NCBI RefSeq assembly: GCF_016863115.1
Contig: NZ_BOOG01000035.1
Location: 18,764 to 82,763 of the forward strand
Reading direction: 5' to 3'
Length of the DNA stretch: 64,000 nt
From: Sphaerimonospora thailandensis
GTDB lineage: Bacteria > Actinomycetota > Actinomycetes > Streptosporangiales > Streptosporangiaceae
Position numbers and translations under genes: made by a program. The number at the start of each line of letters is the position of its first letter. The stretch's first letter is position 1. Positions 44,225-53,422 of the stretch are shown piece by piece. Under the pieces are notes generated by a model. It was not told the DNA's origin. It searched no databases and saw nothing but the letters and a program-made list of their open reading frames with translations.

Positions 44225-45136
44225 GTGACCGTTGGCACGCGCCCTCGAAGGGTGACGCGGGTGACCGGGGCGGCCAGCGCCGCCCTGCGCTCCACACTGG
44301 AGTCGCCGCGCCGGCCCGCCCGCGTGCTGGCGGCCTTCCCGCTCGCGGTCTACCTGGAGGTCAGGAGCGAGACAGAACCGCACGTCATCGCGGTCGTCAC
44401 CGGAGAGGCCAGCCGGCTGCCCAACGCGGTCGTGCTGACCGAGCCGCTCGACGGGCTCTCCTCGGGCGACGAGGGCTGGGCGGGCGACGGAACCGTCGGG
44501 ATCGGCGGGCTGGAGGTCGGGGTCCGCCGGTGGTGGGACCCGGCGCCGCCGTTGGGCGCCGCCGATCCGGTACGGCTGCCCGCCGCCCTGGCCGTGCTCG
44601 ACGCGATCGGCGCCAGGTCGCCCCGGCGGCCGGGGCTGGACCCGGCCGGAGCCCCGGCCCTGCTGGCGCGGGGCTGCCTGTCCGGCTCCCTGGTGGACGG
44701 TGTCACGGCGGCCGAGGGACTCATCGGACTCGGCCCGGGACTGACCCCGAGCGGCGACGACATGCTGTCGGGGCTGCTGGTCACGCTGCGGCACCTCGGC
44801 CGGGCCGCGGACGCACCCGGTGCCGTGCGGCTGGCCGACTGGCTCGCGGCCGCGGTGACCTACGACGCCCGCACCCGGACGACGCCGATCTCGGCCACCC
44901 TGCTCCACTGCGCCGCCCACGGTCAGGCCGGCCCGGAGGTGCTGGGGGTGCTGCGCGGCGTCGCAGGTCTCCAGGCGCTGGAGCCCGCGGTCCACCGTCT
45001 GCTCCGCCTCGGCCACACCTCGGGCGCCGACATGCTGCTGGGCATCCGCATCGGCCTGTCCGCCGTCATCGCCGAGGCCGCCCCGTCCGAGGCCGCCCCG
45101 TCCGAGGCCGTCATGTCCGGGAAGGAGCGTTCTTGA
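44225..45136 (+). CDS. DUF2877 protein, homologue of AllH (YlbF)
   Basis: 303 residues from a GTG preceded by AGGAGGGGAGG. The DUF2877 signature G-L-G-P-G-L-T-P-S-G-D-D-M-L-S-G lies near residues 169-184, with S-A-T-L-L-H-C-A-A-H-G near 220-230. In E. coli YlbF (AllH) is one of three polypeptides of the oxamate carbamoyltransferase of allantoin breakdown. The gene heads a three-gene operon; its stop overlaps the TTG start of fdrA. Confidence 0.88.
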   Translation: MTVGTRPRRVTRVTGAASAALRSTLESPRRPARVLAAFPLAVYLEVRSETEPHVIAVVTGEASRLPNAVVLTEPLDGLSSGDEGWAGDGTVGIGGLEVGVRRWWDPAPPLGAADPVRLPAALAVLDAIGARSPRRPGLDPAGAPALLARGCLSGSLVDGVTAAEGLIGLGPGLTPSGDDMLSGLLVTLRHLGRAADAPGAVRLADWLAAAVTYDARTRTTPISATLLHCAAHGQAGPEVLGVLRGVAGLQALEPAVHRLLRLGHTSGADMLLGIRIGLSAVIAEAAPSEAAPSEAVMSGKERS

Positions 45137-46581
45137 ACGATCTGGTGGAAGTCCGCGCCGGGGTCTACCGCGACTCGGTGAGCCTGATGCGCGTGAGCCG
45201 GGCGCTGACCGCCCGGCCATGGGTGAGCGTCGCCCTCGTCGCGATGGCCACCGCGCTCAACGTCGAGATGGCCCGCGACCTCGGCTTCGCCGTACCCGGC
45301 ACCGCGACGCCGGGTGACCTGCTCGTCGCGATCAGGGCCGGGTCCGCCGACGAACTGGCGGATGCCGCCGCCGACCTGGAGCGGCACCTGGCCGAGCGGG
45401 GTTCTGCGGCCGGATCCGGTGGGGCCCGGACCGAGGGGGCACGGCCCGGTGGCACGCTCCCCCGCACCGTGCGCTCGGCGGCCAGAACGGCGCAGGCGTC
45501 CGCGGCCCCCGCGACCCCCGCGACCCTGGCCCTCGTCAGCGTCCCCGGGGAGCACGCCTTCGCCGAGGCGATGGACGCGGTGGCGGCCGGGCTGTCGGTC
45601 ATGATCTTCAGCGACAACATGCCGATCGAGCAGGAGATCCTGCTCAAGGACCGGGCCCGTGAGCGGGGCGTCCTCGTGATGGGACCCGACTGCGGCACCG
45701 CGGTGATCGGCGGCGCGGGCCTGGGCTTCGCCAACGTGCTGCGGCCCGGCCCGGTCGGCGTGGTCGCCGCCTCCGGCACCGGCGCCCAGCAGGTGACGAG
45801 CCTGCTCGACCTCGCCGGGGTGGGGGTCGGCCACGTGCTCGGCGTGGGCGGCCGGGACCTGTCCGCCGAGGTCGGCGGGCGCTCCACCATCCAGGCGCTG
45901 CGCGCGCTCGACGCGGACCCCGCGACCGAGCTCATCGTGCTGATCTCCAAACCGCCCGCTCCCGAGGTGGCCCGGGCCGTACGGGACCTGAGCCTCACCA
46001 AGCCGATCGTCGCCGCGCTGCTCGGGCCGGGCCAGGACGACCTGACGGCAGCGGCTGCGAAGGTGCTCAGCACGCTCGGCGTCCCCGTCCCCGGGTGGCC
46101 GCACTGGCCGGCCCCGCGGCCGCTGTCGGGCGGCGGGCCGCTGCGCGGGCTCTACTGCGGCGGCACGCTCTGCACGGAGGCGGAACTGATCACGCGGGCG
46201 ATGCCCGCCCGGGAAACCGCCGAGTTCACCGACTTCGGCGCGGACGAGTACACCCGTGGCCGCGCGCACCCGATGATCGACCCGGCGCTGCGCCTGGAGG
46301 CGCTAGCCGCCGTGGACCGCGGCGTGGTGCTGCTCGACGTCGTGCTGGGCCACGGCGCCGACCCCGACCCGGCCGCTTCGCTTGCGCCCGGGCTCGCGCG
46401 GGCCGCCGCCCGGGGCGTGGCCGCCGTGGTCGCACTGGTCGGCACCGACGGCGACCCGCAGGGCCTGCGCGCTCAGGCCGCCCGGCTGAACGAGGCCGGC
46501 GCCGCCGTGTTCACCTCCAACGCGGCGGCGGCCCGCCACGCCGCGCGCCTGGCCGTACCCCTGACCGGAGGAGCGGTATGA
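45133..46581 (+). CDS. fdrA: FdrA-like acyl-CoA synthetase-fold protein (AllF homologue)
   Basis: 482 residues from a TTG overlapping the previous stop (TTGA), with GGAGCG just upstream. The CoA-binding-like and ligase-like domains of succinyl-CoA synthetase alpha can be seen: V-M-G-P-D-C-G-T-A near 177-185, V-A-A-S-G-T-G-A-Q-Q-V near 208-218 and L-Y-C-G-G-T-L-C-T-E near 340-349. The N-terminal 80 residues (V-R-A-G-V-Y-R-D-S-V-S-L-M) are FdrA-specific. A Gly/Ala/Thr-rich insert near 95-135 is unusual. In E. coli FdrA (AllF) works with YlbE and YlbF in oxamate carbamoyl transfer. Confidence 0.92.
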   Translation: MNDLVEVRAGVYRDSVSLMRVSRALTARPWVSVALVAMATALNVEMARDLGFAVPGTATPGDLLVAIRAGSADELADAAADLERHLAERGSAAGSGGARTEGARPGGTLPRTVRSAARTAQASAAPATPATLALVSVPGEHAFAEAMDAVAAGLSVMIFSDNMPIEQEILLKDRARERGVLVMGPDCGTAVIGGAGLGFANVLRPGPVGVVAASGTGAQQVTSLLDLAGVGVGHVLGVGGRDLSAEVGGRSTIQALRALDADPATELIVLISKPPAPEVARAVRDLSLTKPIVAALLGPGQDDLTAAAAKVLSTLGVPVPGWPHWPAPRPLSGGGPLRGLYCGGTLCTEAELITRAMPARETAEFTDFGADEYTRGRAHPMIDPALRLEALAAVDRGVVLLDVVLGHGADPDPAASLAPGLARAAARGVAAVVALVGTDGDPQGLRAQAARLNEAGAAVFTSNAAAARHAARLAVPLTGGAV

Positions 46582-48008
46582 CCCTCTCGATGCTGAACGG
46601 CGAGCCCCATGTGATCACGGTGGGCGCCGAGATCCTCGGCGAGGCTCTGGACCGGCAGGCCGTGCCGAGGACCGGGGTGGACTGGCGGCCGCCGATGGCC
46701 GGGGTGGCCGCCGACGTCCTGGCCGGGGTGCTGGCCGACCCGCGCCGTGAGCGCGCCAACGAGACCGCCGTGGGCAGGCTGGTGTCCGCCCGGCCCCGGC
46801 TCGTCGGGGTACGACCGGCCCGCGAGGTGCTCGGCCTGGAACCGGGCACGTTCTTCCACGCCGGCCCGCCCATCACCTGGGACCGGGCCTCCGGGCCGAT
46901 GCGGGGCGCGCTGATCGGCGCGATGCTCTTCGAGGGCCTGGCCCGCACGCCGGAGGAGGCCGAGGCGGCGCTGGCGGCGGCCACCGGCCCGGACGGGGGC
47001 GCGGGAAGCGGCCGCGGCGTCACGCTCGACTCCTGCCACCACCATCGCACGGTCGGGCCGATGGCGGGCGTGGTCAGCCCGTCGATGTGGATGCTGGAGG
47101 TCGCCGACGACGAGCACGGCGGCACGGCGTACTGCTCGCTCAACGAGGGCCTGGGCAAGGTGCTGCGGTACGGCGCGTACGGCCCCGAGGTGATCGACCG
47201 CCTCCGCTGGATGGGCGAGGTGCTGGGGCCGGTGCTCCGGGCGGCGCTGGAGCGGTGCGGGCCGATCGACCTACGGTCGCTGACCGCACAGGCCCTGCAG
47301 ATGGGCGACGAGTTGCACAACCGCAACCGGGCGGCCACCTCGCTGCTGGTCCGCGAGATCGCCCCCGCCGTCGTGGAGGCGGCGCCGGACCGGGCCGCCG
47401 AAGTTCTCCGTTTCATCAACGGAAACGATCATTTCTTCCTCAATGCGGGAATGGCCGCGGCGAAAGTAAGCGCCGACGCGGCCAGGAACGTTCCCGGTTC
47501 CAGCCTCGTCGTGGCGATGGCGCGCAACGGGACCGATTTCGGGATTCAGATATCCGGGCTGGGCGACCGCTGGTTCACCGGCCCCGCCGGGGTGCCGGAC
47601 GGCCTGTACCTCGGCGCGTACGGCCCGGCCGACGCCAACCCCGACATCGGTGACTCCACCATCACGGAGACGACCGGGCTGGGCGGGTTCGCGATGGCGG
47701 CCGCCCCGGCGATCGTGCGGTTCGTCGGCGGCGACGTCGCGGACGCGGTGACCGCCACGACCTCGATGTACGAGATCACGCTGGCCGAGCACCCGGCGTA
47801 CCAGATCCCCGGTCTCGGCTTCCGCGGCACCCCGGTAGGCATCGACGTCACACTGGTGGCGCGCACCGGACTGCTGCCGGTCGTCAACACCGGGATCGCC
47901 GGGCGCGTGGCCGGGACCGGTCAGGTGGGCGCCGGTCTGGTGAGCCCGCCCGCCGAGGCGTTCACCACCGCGCTGGAAGCGCTGGCCGGAGCACTGAATT
48001 CCCCTTGA
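46578..48008 (+). CDS. DUF1116 protein, homologue of AllG (YlbE)
   Basis: 476 residues from an ATG overlapping the fdrA stop (ATGA). DUF1116 features include R-P-R-L-V-G-V-R-P-A-R-E near 70-81, F-F-H-A-G-P-P-I-T-W near 91-100, S-C-H-H-H-R-T-V-G-P-M-A-G near 150-162, and F-I-N-G-N-D-H-F-F-L-N near 277-287. YlbE (AllG) is the third component of the E. coli oxamate carbamoyltransferase. The operon ends here; no allantoin genes and no carbamate kinase follow, although a carbamate kinase is at 15-16 kb. Confidence 0.92.
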   Translation: MTLSMLNGEPHVITVGAEILGEALDRQAVPRTGVDWRPPMAGVAADVLAGVLADPRRERANETAVGRLVSARPRLVGVRPAREVLGLEPGTFFHAGPPITWDRASGPMRGALIGAMLFEGLARTPEEAEAALAAATGPDGGAGSGRGVTLDSCHHHRTVGPMAGVVSPSMWMLEVADDEHGGTAYCSLNEGLGKVLRYGAYGPEVIDRLRWMGEVLGPVLRAALERCGPIDLRSLTAQALQMGDELHNRNRAATSLLVREIAPAVVEAAPDRAAEVLRFINGNDHFFLNAGMAAAKVSADAARNVPGSSLVVAMARNGTDFGIQISGLGDRWFTGPAGVPDGLYLGAYGPADANPDIGDSTITETTGLGGFAMAAAPAIVRFVGGDVADAVTATTSMYEITLAEHPAYQIPGLGFRGTPVGIDVTLVARTGLLPVVNTGIAGRVAGTGQVGAGLVSPPAEAFTTALEALAGALNSP

Positions 48009-48076
48009 CCGCCAATTGACTCTAGTATCGGTGGTCAGCCTCAGAAAATCCGGCGGTGAATTGGGGACCATTTCTG

Positions 48077-50032
48077 ATGACGACCGATCGCCTGCTCGGT
48101 CCGGTAGGGCAGGGCCGCCTCATCGGACGGCGTTACCGGCTGCTGTCCCCCGTGGGCCGGGGCGGCATGGGGATGGTGTGGCAGGCCCATGATGTGCTGC
48201 TCGACCGTGACGTCGCGGTCAAGGAGCTGATCCTCCCGTTCGGTCTCGACGACGCGGGCATGCAGGCGGCGCACCGCCGCATGCTGCGGGAGGCGCGGTC
48301 GGCGGCCCGGCTCAGCCACCCCGGCATCGTGACCGTCCACGACGTGGTCGAGGAGGACGGCCGGCCCTGGATCGTCATGGAGCTGGTCCGCGCCTGGTCG
48401 CTCGAGCAGGCCGTGCGGCAGAGCGGGCCGCTGCCCGTGGTGCAGGCCGCCGAGATCGGCGTCCGGGTGCTCGACGCGCTCCGCCACGCCCACGCCGCCG
48501 GCATCCTCCACCGGGACGTCAAGCCGGGCAACGTGCTGCTCACCAGCGACCGCGTGGTGCTCACCGACTTCGGGATCGCCGCCATCGAGGGCGATGTCAG
48601 CATCACCCAGACCGGGCTGCTGATGGGCTCTCCCGCCTACATCCCGCCGGAGCGGCTGCGGGGTCGCCCGGTCACCCAGGCGGCCGACCTGTGGTCGTTC
48701 GGCGCGACGTTGTACGCCGCGGTGGAGGGCCGGCCGCCGTACGAGGGACCGGACGCGGTCGCCGTGCTCGGCGCGGTTCTGACGCAGGAGCCGAACCGGC
48801 CGCAGCGCGCGGGCGCGCTGCTCCCGGTCATCGACGGCCTGCTGCGCAAGAACCCGGCCGACCGCCTGCCCGCCGCGCAGATCGCCGGGATGCTGGAAGG
48901 GATCCTGCACAGTCACGGCGCGGCCGTGACCGGGCACCCGGGCTCCCTGACCTCCATGCCGACCCCGCAGGACTCCACGCCGGCCGGGCTGCTGCCGCCG
49001 CTGGACCTCCCGTCGGGGCCGCTGCCCTCGCGCATCATCGAGACCCCGTCGGGTCCCGTCCGCGTGCCGGTCCACCCCGAGGACGCGCGGCCGCACCCGG
49101 CGCAGCCGCCCGGGAGCCACGCTGCGCAGCCGCCCGGCCCCGACGCGCCGCCGCAGGGCCCGTTGGCCGCCCCCACCCCGGCGGCCTCCGGCTCCCTCAC
49201 CAGCCCCACCGGTGCTTTCGGAAATCCCGATGCTCTCGGAGGGCCCGGTGTTCTCGGAGGGCCCGGTGTTCTCGGAGGGCCCGGTGTTCTCGGAGGGCCC
49301 GGTGCGCTGGGGAGCCTCACCGAGCCCGCGGCCCCGCCCGCGCGCCCCGTCCCCGCCGTCGGCCGCAGGCGCAAGGAGACCCCCGAGCCGCCGCCGCGCA
49401 AGCAGGCCTCCCGGTCCTCCATGGTCCTCGTGGCCCTGGCGGCGGTCGCCGTCATCGCCGTGGTCGTCACGTTGCTGCTCACGTTGCTGCCCGGCGACTC
49501 CCCCGATGGCTCAGAGAAGGAGACGCTGGGCGGGACGCGCACCACCGCGGCCGCCACCTCTTCGAATACTTCTTCGAACGAGCGGCTACCGTCGGCGGCG
49601 CAGGCGCCCAAGGGCTTCCGGACCCACACCGAAGCCGGGATCTCGCTCGCCGTGCCCAAGGAGTGGACCGTCTCGGTGAAGGAGGACACCGTCACGTTCT
49701 CCGGGCCGAGCGACAGCGGGCAGGCCATCACGGTACGGAAGATCGCCGACGGCGGGCTGGCCGCGCTGCAGGCCGCCGAACGGAGCCTGAACGTCGACGA
49801 CCACCCCGAATACACTCAGATCCAGCTCCGCGAGACGCCCTACCGCTGGCCGGCCGCCGAGTGGGAGTACACCTATATGGACTCCCACCAGGTCACCGTG
49901 CACAAGGTCACGCGCTATGTGACCGCCGGGGGACAGGCCTACTCGATCACATTCACCGCGCCCGACTTCGACTGGGCCGAGTCCTCCCCGCCGGTGCGCA
50001 AGGCGCTCTGGGACACGTTCACCCCCGCCTGA
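48077..50032 (+). CDS. Ser/Thr protein kinase with one membrane helix and extracytoplasmic domain
   Basis: About 651 residues from an ATG; a GTG 21 bases upstream is an alternative. The kinase domain (about 15-275) has G-R-G-G-M-G-M-V, the V-A-V-K-E-L lysine, H-R-D-V-K-P-G-N and D-F-G-I-A. A Pro/Ala linker with an expanded G-P-G-V-L-G repeat (about 385-415) leads to a membrane helix near 450-475 and a C-terminal outer domain of about 150 residues. No PASTA repeats. Its outer domain is of unknown ligand. Confidence 0.9.
   Translation: MTTDRLLGPVGQGRLIGRRYRLLSPVGRGGMGMVWQAHDVLLDRDVAVKELILPFGLDDAGMQAAHRRMLREARSAARLSHPGIVTVHDVVEEDGRPWIVMELVRAWSLEQAVRQSGPLPVVQAAEIGVRVLDALRHAHAAGILHRDVKPGNVLLTSDRVVLTDFGIAAIEGDVSITQTGLLMGSPAYIPPERLRGRPVTQAADLWSFGATLYAAVEGRPPYEGPDAVAVLGAVLTQEPNRPQRAGALLPVIDGLLRKNPADRLPAAQIAGMLEGILHSHGAAVTGHPGSLTSMPTPQDSTPAGLLPPLDLPSGPLPSRIIETPSGPVRVPVHPEDARPHPAQPPGSHAAQPPGPDAPPQGPLAAPTPAASGSLTSPTGAFGNPDALGGPGVLGGPGVLGGPGVLGGPGALGSLTEPAAPPARPVPAVGRRRKETPEPPPRKQASRSSMVLVALAAVAVIAVVVTLLLTLLPGDSPDGSEKETLGGTRTTAAATSSNTSSNERLPSAAQAPKGFRTHTEAGISLAVPKEWTVSVKEDTVTFSGPSDSGQAITVRKIADGGLAALQAAERSLNVDDHPEYTQIQLRETPYRWPAAEWEYTYMDSHQVTVHKVTRYVTAGGQAYSITFTAPDFDWAESSPPVRKALWDTFTPA
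49235..49304 (+). repeat. Four tandem 18-bp units inside the kinase gene
   Basis: CTCGGAGGGCCCGGTG followed by TT recurs exactly at 49235, 49253, 49271 and 49289 and encodes L-G-G-P-G-V repeats in the linker between kinase and membrane helix. Confidence 0.9.
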
Positions 50033-50038
50033 TCGGGC

Positions 50039-51706
50039 TCACTTGGCCTCGGCATAGCACCGTACGGCCACGGCCTCCATCGGGAAGCGCACAGGGGTCG
50101 GGCCGAAAAGCAGCCGGGTGGCCTCCTCTGCCGCCCGGGCGACGGCGGCGCGCACCTCGTCCGCCAGGTCCAGCGGGCAGTGCACCATGACCTCGTCGTG
50201 CTGGAAGAACACCAGCCTGGCCGGCTCGGGCAGCAGGCCGCGCAGCACGGCCATGAGCGTGAGCGCCCACTCGGCCGCGGTGGCCTGGACCACGAAGTTC
50301 CGGGTGAACCTCCCCCGGTCCCGGGCCGCCCTGCCGCCCTCCGGGCCGGAGACGAGCTCGCGCCAGCGGGCGGACGGCGGTGGGCAGGTGCGGCCCAGCC
50401 ACGACCTGACCAGGCGCCCCTCCTCTCCCAACCTGGCCGCGTCCTCCACGAAGGCGTACGCCCTGGGGAAGCGCTGCCGCATGACCGCCAGCAGCTTGGG
50501 CGCGTCGCCGCTGGTCCCGCCGTACATCGCGGACAGCATCGCGATCTTCGCGGCGTCCCTCGACCCGCCGAACGCCTGAGCCAGCGCGGCGTACAGGTCG
50601 ATCTCTCCGGCGGCCGCGGCGAGCCCGCGATCCTCCGACACGGCGGCCAGGACCCGGGGTTCCAGCTGGGCGGCGTCGGCGACGACCAGCGACCAGCCGT
50701 CGTCGGCCACGACGACCTTGCGCATCACCTTCGCGATCTGCAGCGCTCCCCCGCCGCTGGTGGCCCAGCGCCCGCTCACCACACCGCCCACGACGTACTC
50801 CGGGCGGAAGCGTCCGCCGCTCACCCACTGGTCGGCCCACGCCCAGCCGTGGAAGCTGTGCAGCCGGGACAGTTCCTTGTACCGCAGCAGCGGCTCGACC
50901 GCCGAATGCTCAACCTGCTTGAGCACGTGGGACCGGGTGGACGAGATCATGATGCCGAGACCGCGGAAGGCCCTGACCATCTGCTGCGGCGAGTCGGGGT
51001 TCATCGGATGCCCGAAGGCCGCGGAGACCTCGTCGGCGAGCGCCTGCAGCCGGGCGGGCCGCATGCCGTGGGCCGGGCGGGGCCCGAGCAGCTCGGTCAG
51101 CAGCGCGTCGTGGACGTCCTCCCGCCACGGCATGCCGTCATGGCTCATCTCGGCGGCGATCAGGGCGCCGGCCGACTCGGCCGCGACCAGCAGACGGAAC
51201 CGCCCGGGGTCGGCCGTCCGGTCGATCCTGTGCCGCTGCTCGGCGAACCTCTCAGCGACGAGACCGGCCCGCTCGGAGTCCGACGGTCCCACCTCGTCCG
51301 CCGGCTCGAAGAGGCTGCCCTGCGTCCCCTGGGGCCCCTGCGTCCCCTGCGTCCCCTGGGGCCCCCGGCCGTACGGCGCCGCCTGGCGCCCTCTCGGCTC
51401 CTCGGCGCGGCCCTCTGCGGCTCGGCTCTCATGGGGGCGGCCCTCCGCGGCCAGCAGCAGCGCCTCGGTGAGGGCGACGTCGTGGCAGCGCGAGAGCCGT
51501 ACGCCACGGGCCAGCATCGCCGGGTAGACCTCCCGCGCGTCCGCCCAGACCCAGCGGGGCCGACCGGCCTCGAGCGCCCGCACGGCCTCGGCGAGGTCGG
51601 GCACACGGGCCGGGACGCCCCCAGCCGGGACGTCTCCCCTCAGTCCCCGGCCGAGGGGGTGGATCGTCCCGCCGCCGCCCGGGCCTGCCGTCACCACAAC
51701 GTGCAC
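50039..51706 (-). CDS. Family A DNA polymerase homologue (bifunctional exonuclease/polymerase type)
   Basis: 555 residues from a GTG. The polymerase half has motif A as V-A-D-A-A-Q-L-E-P-R (usual form D-Y-S-Q-I-E-L-R), motif B as R-D-A-A-K-I-A-M-L-S-A-M-Y-G and motif C as Q-H-D-E-V. The N-terminal part is short and lacks convincing 3'-5' exonuclease motifs. Actinobacterial proteins of this type are annotated as bifunctional 3'-5' exonuclease/polymerase of unclear role. A collagen-like G-P-Q-G-T-Q-G repeat (about 115-130) joins the parts. It is convergent with the kinase gene. Confidence 0.85.
   Translation of the reverse strand: MHVVVTAGPGGGGTIHPLGRGLRGDVPAGGVPARVPDLAEAVRALEAGRPRWVWADAREVYPAMLARGVRLSRCHDVALTEALLLAAEGRPHESRAAEGRAEEPRGRQAAPYGRGPQGTQGTQGPQGTQGSLFEPADEVGPSDSERAGLVAERFAEQRHRIDRTADPGRFRLLVAAESAGALIAAEMSHDGMPWREDVHDALLTELLGPRPAHGMRPARLQALADEVSAAFGHPMNPDSPQQMVRAFRGLGIMISSTRSHVLKQVEHSAVEPLLRYKELSRLHSFHGWAWADQWVSGGRFRPEYVVGGVVSGRWATSGGGALQIAKVMRKVVVADDGWSLVVADAAQLEPRVLAAVSEDRGLAAAAGEIDLYAALAQAFGGSRDAAKIAMLSAMYGGTSGDAPKLLAVMRQRFPRAYAFVEDAARLGEEGRLVRSWLGRTCPPPSARWRELVSGPEGGRAARDRGRFTRNFVVQATAAEWALTLMAVLRGLLPEPARLVFFQHDEVMVHCPLDLADEVRAAVARAAEEATRLLFGPTPVRFPMEAVAVRCYAEAK
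51318..51365 (-). repeat. Short Gly-Pro/Thr-Gln repeat inside the polymerase gene
   Basis: TGCGTCCCC and TGGGGCCCC units alternate with a 9-base period and encode G-P-Q and G-T-Q triplets between the N-terminal part and the polymerase core. Confidence 0.75.
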
Positions 51707-51781
51707 GGCTCCAGCGTGCCAGGCGGGACCGACGGTTTCTCAGGTCGTGCCCGGCAGTCACTACCCGGGCCCGTACGGCTG

Positions 51782-53299
51782 TCAGAGCGGGATCTCGACC
51801 TCGTCCTCCAGCGGCGGGTCGATCTCCTGGGGGAGGCACCCGGTCGCGGCGTAGCAGCGGATGCGCAGGCTGTCGCCGCCCACCGAGAGATGCAGGAAGT
51901 TCTTGAAGAACGGCGGGGTGTCCCAGTCGGACAGCTCAGAGATCCACCGGTGGAAGAACCGCCCCACGGGCAGATGAAACGGCATCCGCCAGCCGCCGAG
52001 CAGGCGGGCCGCCCACCGCATCCGGACGGTCAACCGGAGGTTCGACGCCGGTCGCGGCGGGACGTTGCCGATCTGACGGGACATCAGCGCCACCCCCTCC
52101 TCGGGCGTGACGTAGAGCCCGCGCAGGTGCAGCCGCCTGCTGTAGAGCAGGCTGTAGAAGGACAGCGAGTCCCCACGCAGGGGATAGCACCGGAACTCGT
52201 CCTCTTCGACGCCCCCGACGTCCACTCTGGGGATGGTGTGGGTGGCGTGTGTGAACGCGCCGCCTCCGCCGGACACGACGTACTGGATCGTCCGGTCGTC
52301 CACCCGGATCGGATAGCGCTGGTAGTTGTGCACGTCCCCGCCGATCACCGCCACATAGCGGTTGGCCGGGTCGCGGACGACGTCGTCGACGGTCCCGCCG
52401 CCCTCGATGGGGCAGGGGTGATGGGCGTTGTTGACGTAGATCGGCTTGCCGGTGATCAAGATTTTGGGCAGGGGATCGGCCGAGACGCGGCGCAGCCACT
52501 CGCCCTGCTCGCGGTCGAGCGTGCCGTCGATCCCGGTGTCGATGCCGACGATCAGCAGCCTGCCCGTGTCCAGCACCCAGTACGGGCCTGGCTGCACGGC
52601 CCACCGCCCGTCCCGGTCACGCTGCCCGCGCCGTTCGTACTGCCCGCGCTGCGCAGGGAGGCCGCGCAGCTCGCGGGCCTTCGCCAGCGCGGTTTCGTCG
52701 ATGGGGTCCGGTTTCTTCCACAGCAGGCCCCGCAGCCCCGAGAGAGACGGCCGGAACCCCTGCCGCCGCGGCGCGAGCGGGGGCGTGTCGCAGAAGACCC
52801 GCATGAATCCGCCGAGCCCGTCGTACCAGTCGTGATTGCCGGGGACCGCGTAGATCGGCGCGGGGTAGTCCTTGTAGGGCCGGAAGAACTTGTCGCAGTA
52901 CTCGTTGCCCGAGCCCGTCGGATAGATCACGTCACTGGCGATGATTGCGAACGAGGTGCCCCGGCCGATCTTGAGCATGCCTGGCACGACGGCGTACTGC
53001 GAGGCGTCGCCCTCGCCGGTGTCCCCCAGGACCAGGAAGGAGAACTCCTCCCCCGCTGCCACGGGAACGCGGAAACCGGGGTCGGCGCCGCGCTCCCGCT
53101 GGCCCGCCACCCAGCGTCGGCGCACCTGCGGTGACGGGTCACCCAGCCATCTGGCCAGGATCTCGTTTCTCGACCGCCACAGGGTGGTCGGGCGCAGCCA
53201 GGTGAAGGTGCTCTGGTTGGGCCGGAGCTTTTCGAACGTGCCGATCTTCTGACAGGCCCACCCGGCCCCCCGCTCCGACACTCGAGACGAATCCTCCAT
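51782..53299 (-). CDS. Calcineurin-like metallophosphoesterase
   Basis: 505 residues. The five metal-binding blocks are visible: V-L-G-D-T-G-E-G-D near 91-99, A-S-D-V-I-Y-P-T-G near 121-129, V-P-G-N-H-D-W near 152-158, then G-K-P-I-Y-V-N-N near 286, and G-G-D-V-H-N-Y-Q near 320-327. Residues 185-220 are an Arg/Gln-rich insert. It hydrolyses phosphomono- or diesters; the substrate is unknown. No signal peptide. Confidence 0.87.
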   Translation of the reverse strand: MEDSSRVSERGAGWACQKIGTFEKLRPNQSTFTWLRPTTLWRSRNEILARWLGDPSPQVRRRWVAGQRERGADPGFRVPVAAGEEFSFLVLGDTGEGDASQYAVVPGMLKIGRGTSFAIIASDVIYPTGSGNEYCDKFFRPYKDYPAPIYAVPGNHDWYDGLGGFMRVFCDTPPLAPRRQGFRPSLSGLRGLLWKKPDPIDETALAKARELRGLPAQRGQYERRGQRDRDGRWAVQPGPYWVLDTGRLLIVGIDTGIDGTLDREQGEWLRRVSADPLPKILITGKPIYVNNAHHPCPIEGGGTVDDVVRDPANRYVAVIGGDVHNYQRYPIRVDDRTIQYVVSGGGGAFTHATHTIPRVDVGGVEEDEFRCYPLRGDSLSFYSLLYSRRLHLRGLYVTPEEGVALMSRQIGNVPPRPASNLRLTVRMRWAARLLGGWRMPFHLPVGRFFHRWISELSDWDTPPFFKNFLHLSVGGDSLRIRCYAATGCLPQEIDPPLEDEVEIPL

Positions 53300-53377
53300 G
53301 AGGCAATCTTGATGGTTTCCGGGGGATTGTTTCAGCGAATCCGCACACCTGCTCGCGGCGGCTCCGAAGGTGTCCGC

Positions 53378-53396
53378 TAAGGTTAGACTTACCTAA
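53378..53396 (+). promoter_or_regulatory. Iron box (IdeR/DmdR-type operator)
   Basis: TAAGGTTAGACTTACCTAA matches the consensus TTAGGTTAGGCTAACCTAA at 16 of 19 positions and keeps the palindrome. It ends 27 bases before the sucraseferredoxin ATG, placing that gene under iron repression. Confidence 0.75.
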
Positions 53397-53422
53397 TTCA
53401 CACGGGAGGGACGGCTACCCAA

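Noticed and set aside
49235..49304. Possible CRISPR repeats
   Set aside because: The 18-bp units are tandem with no spacers and stay in frame in the kinase gene.
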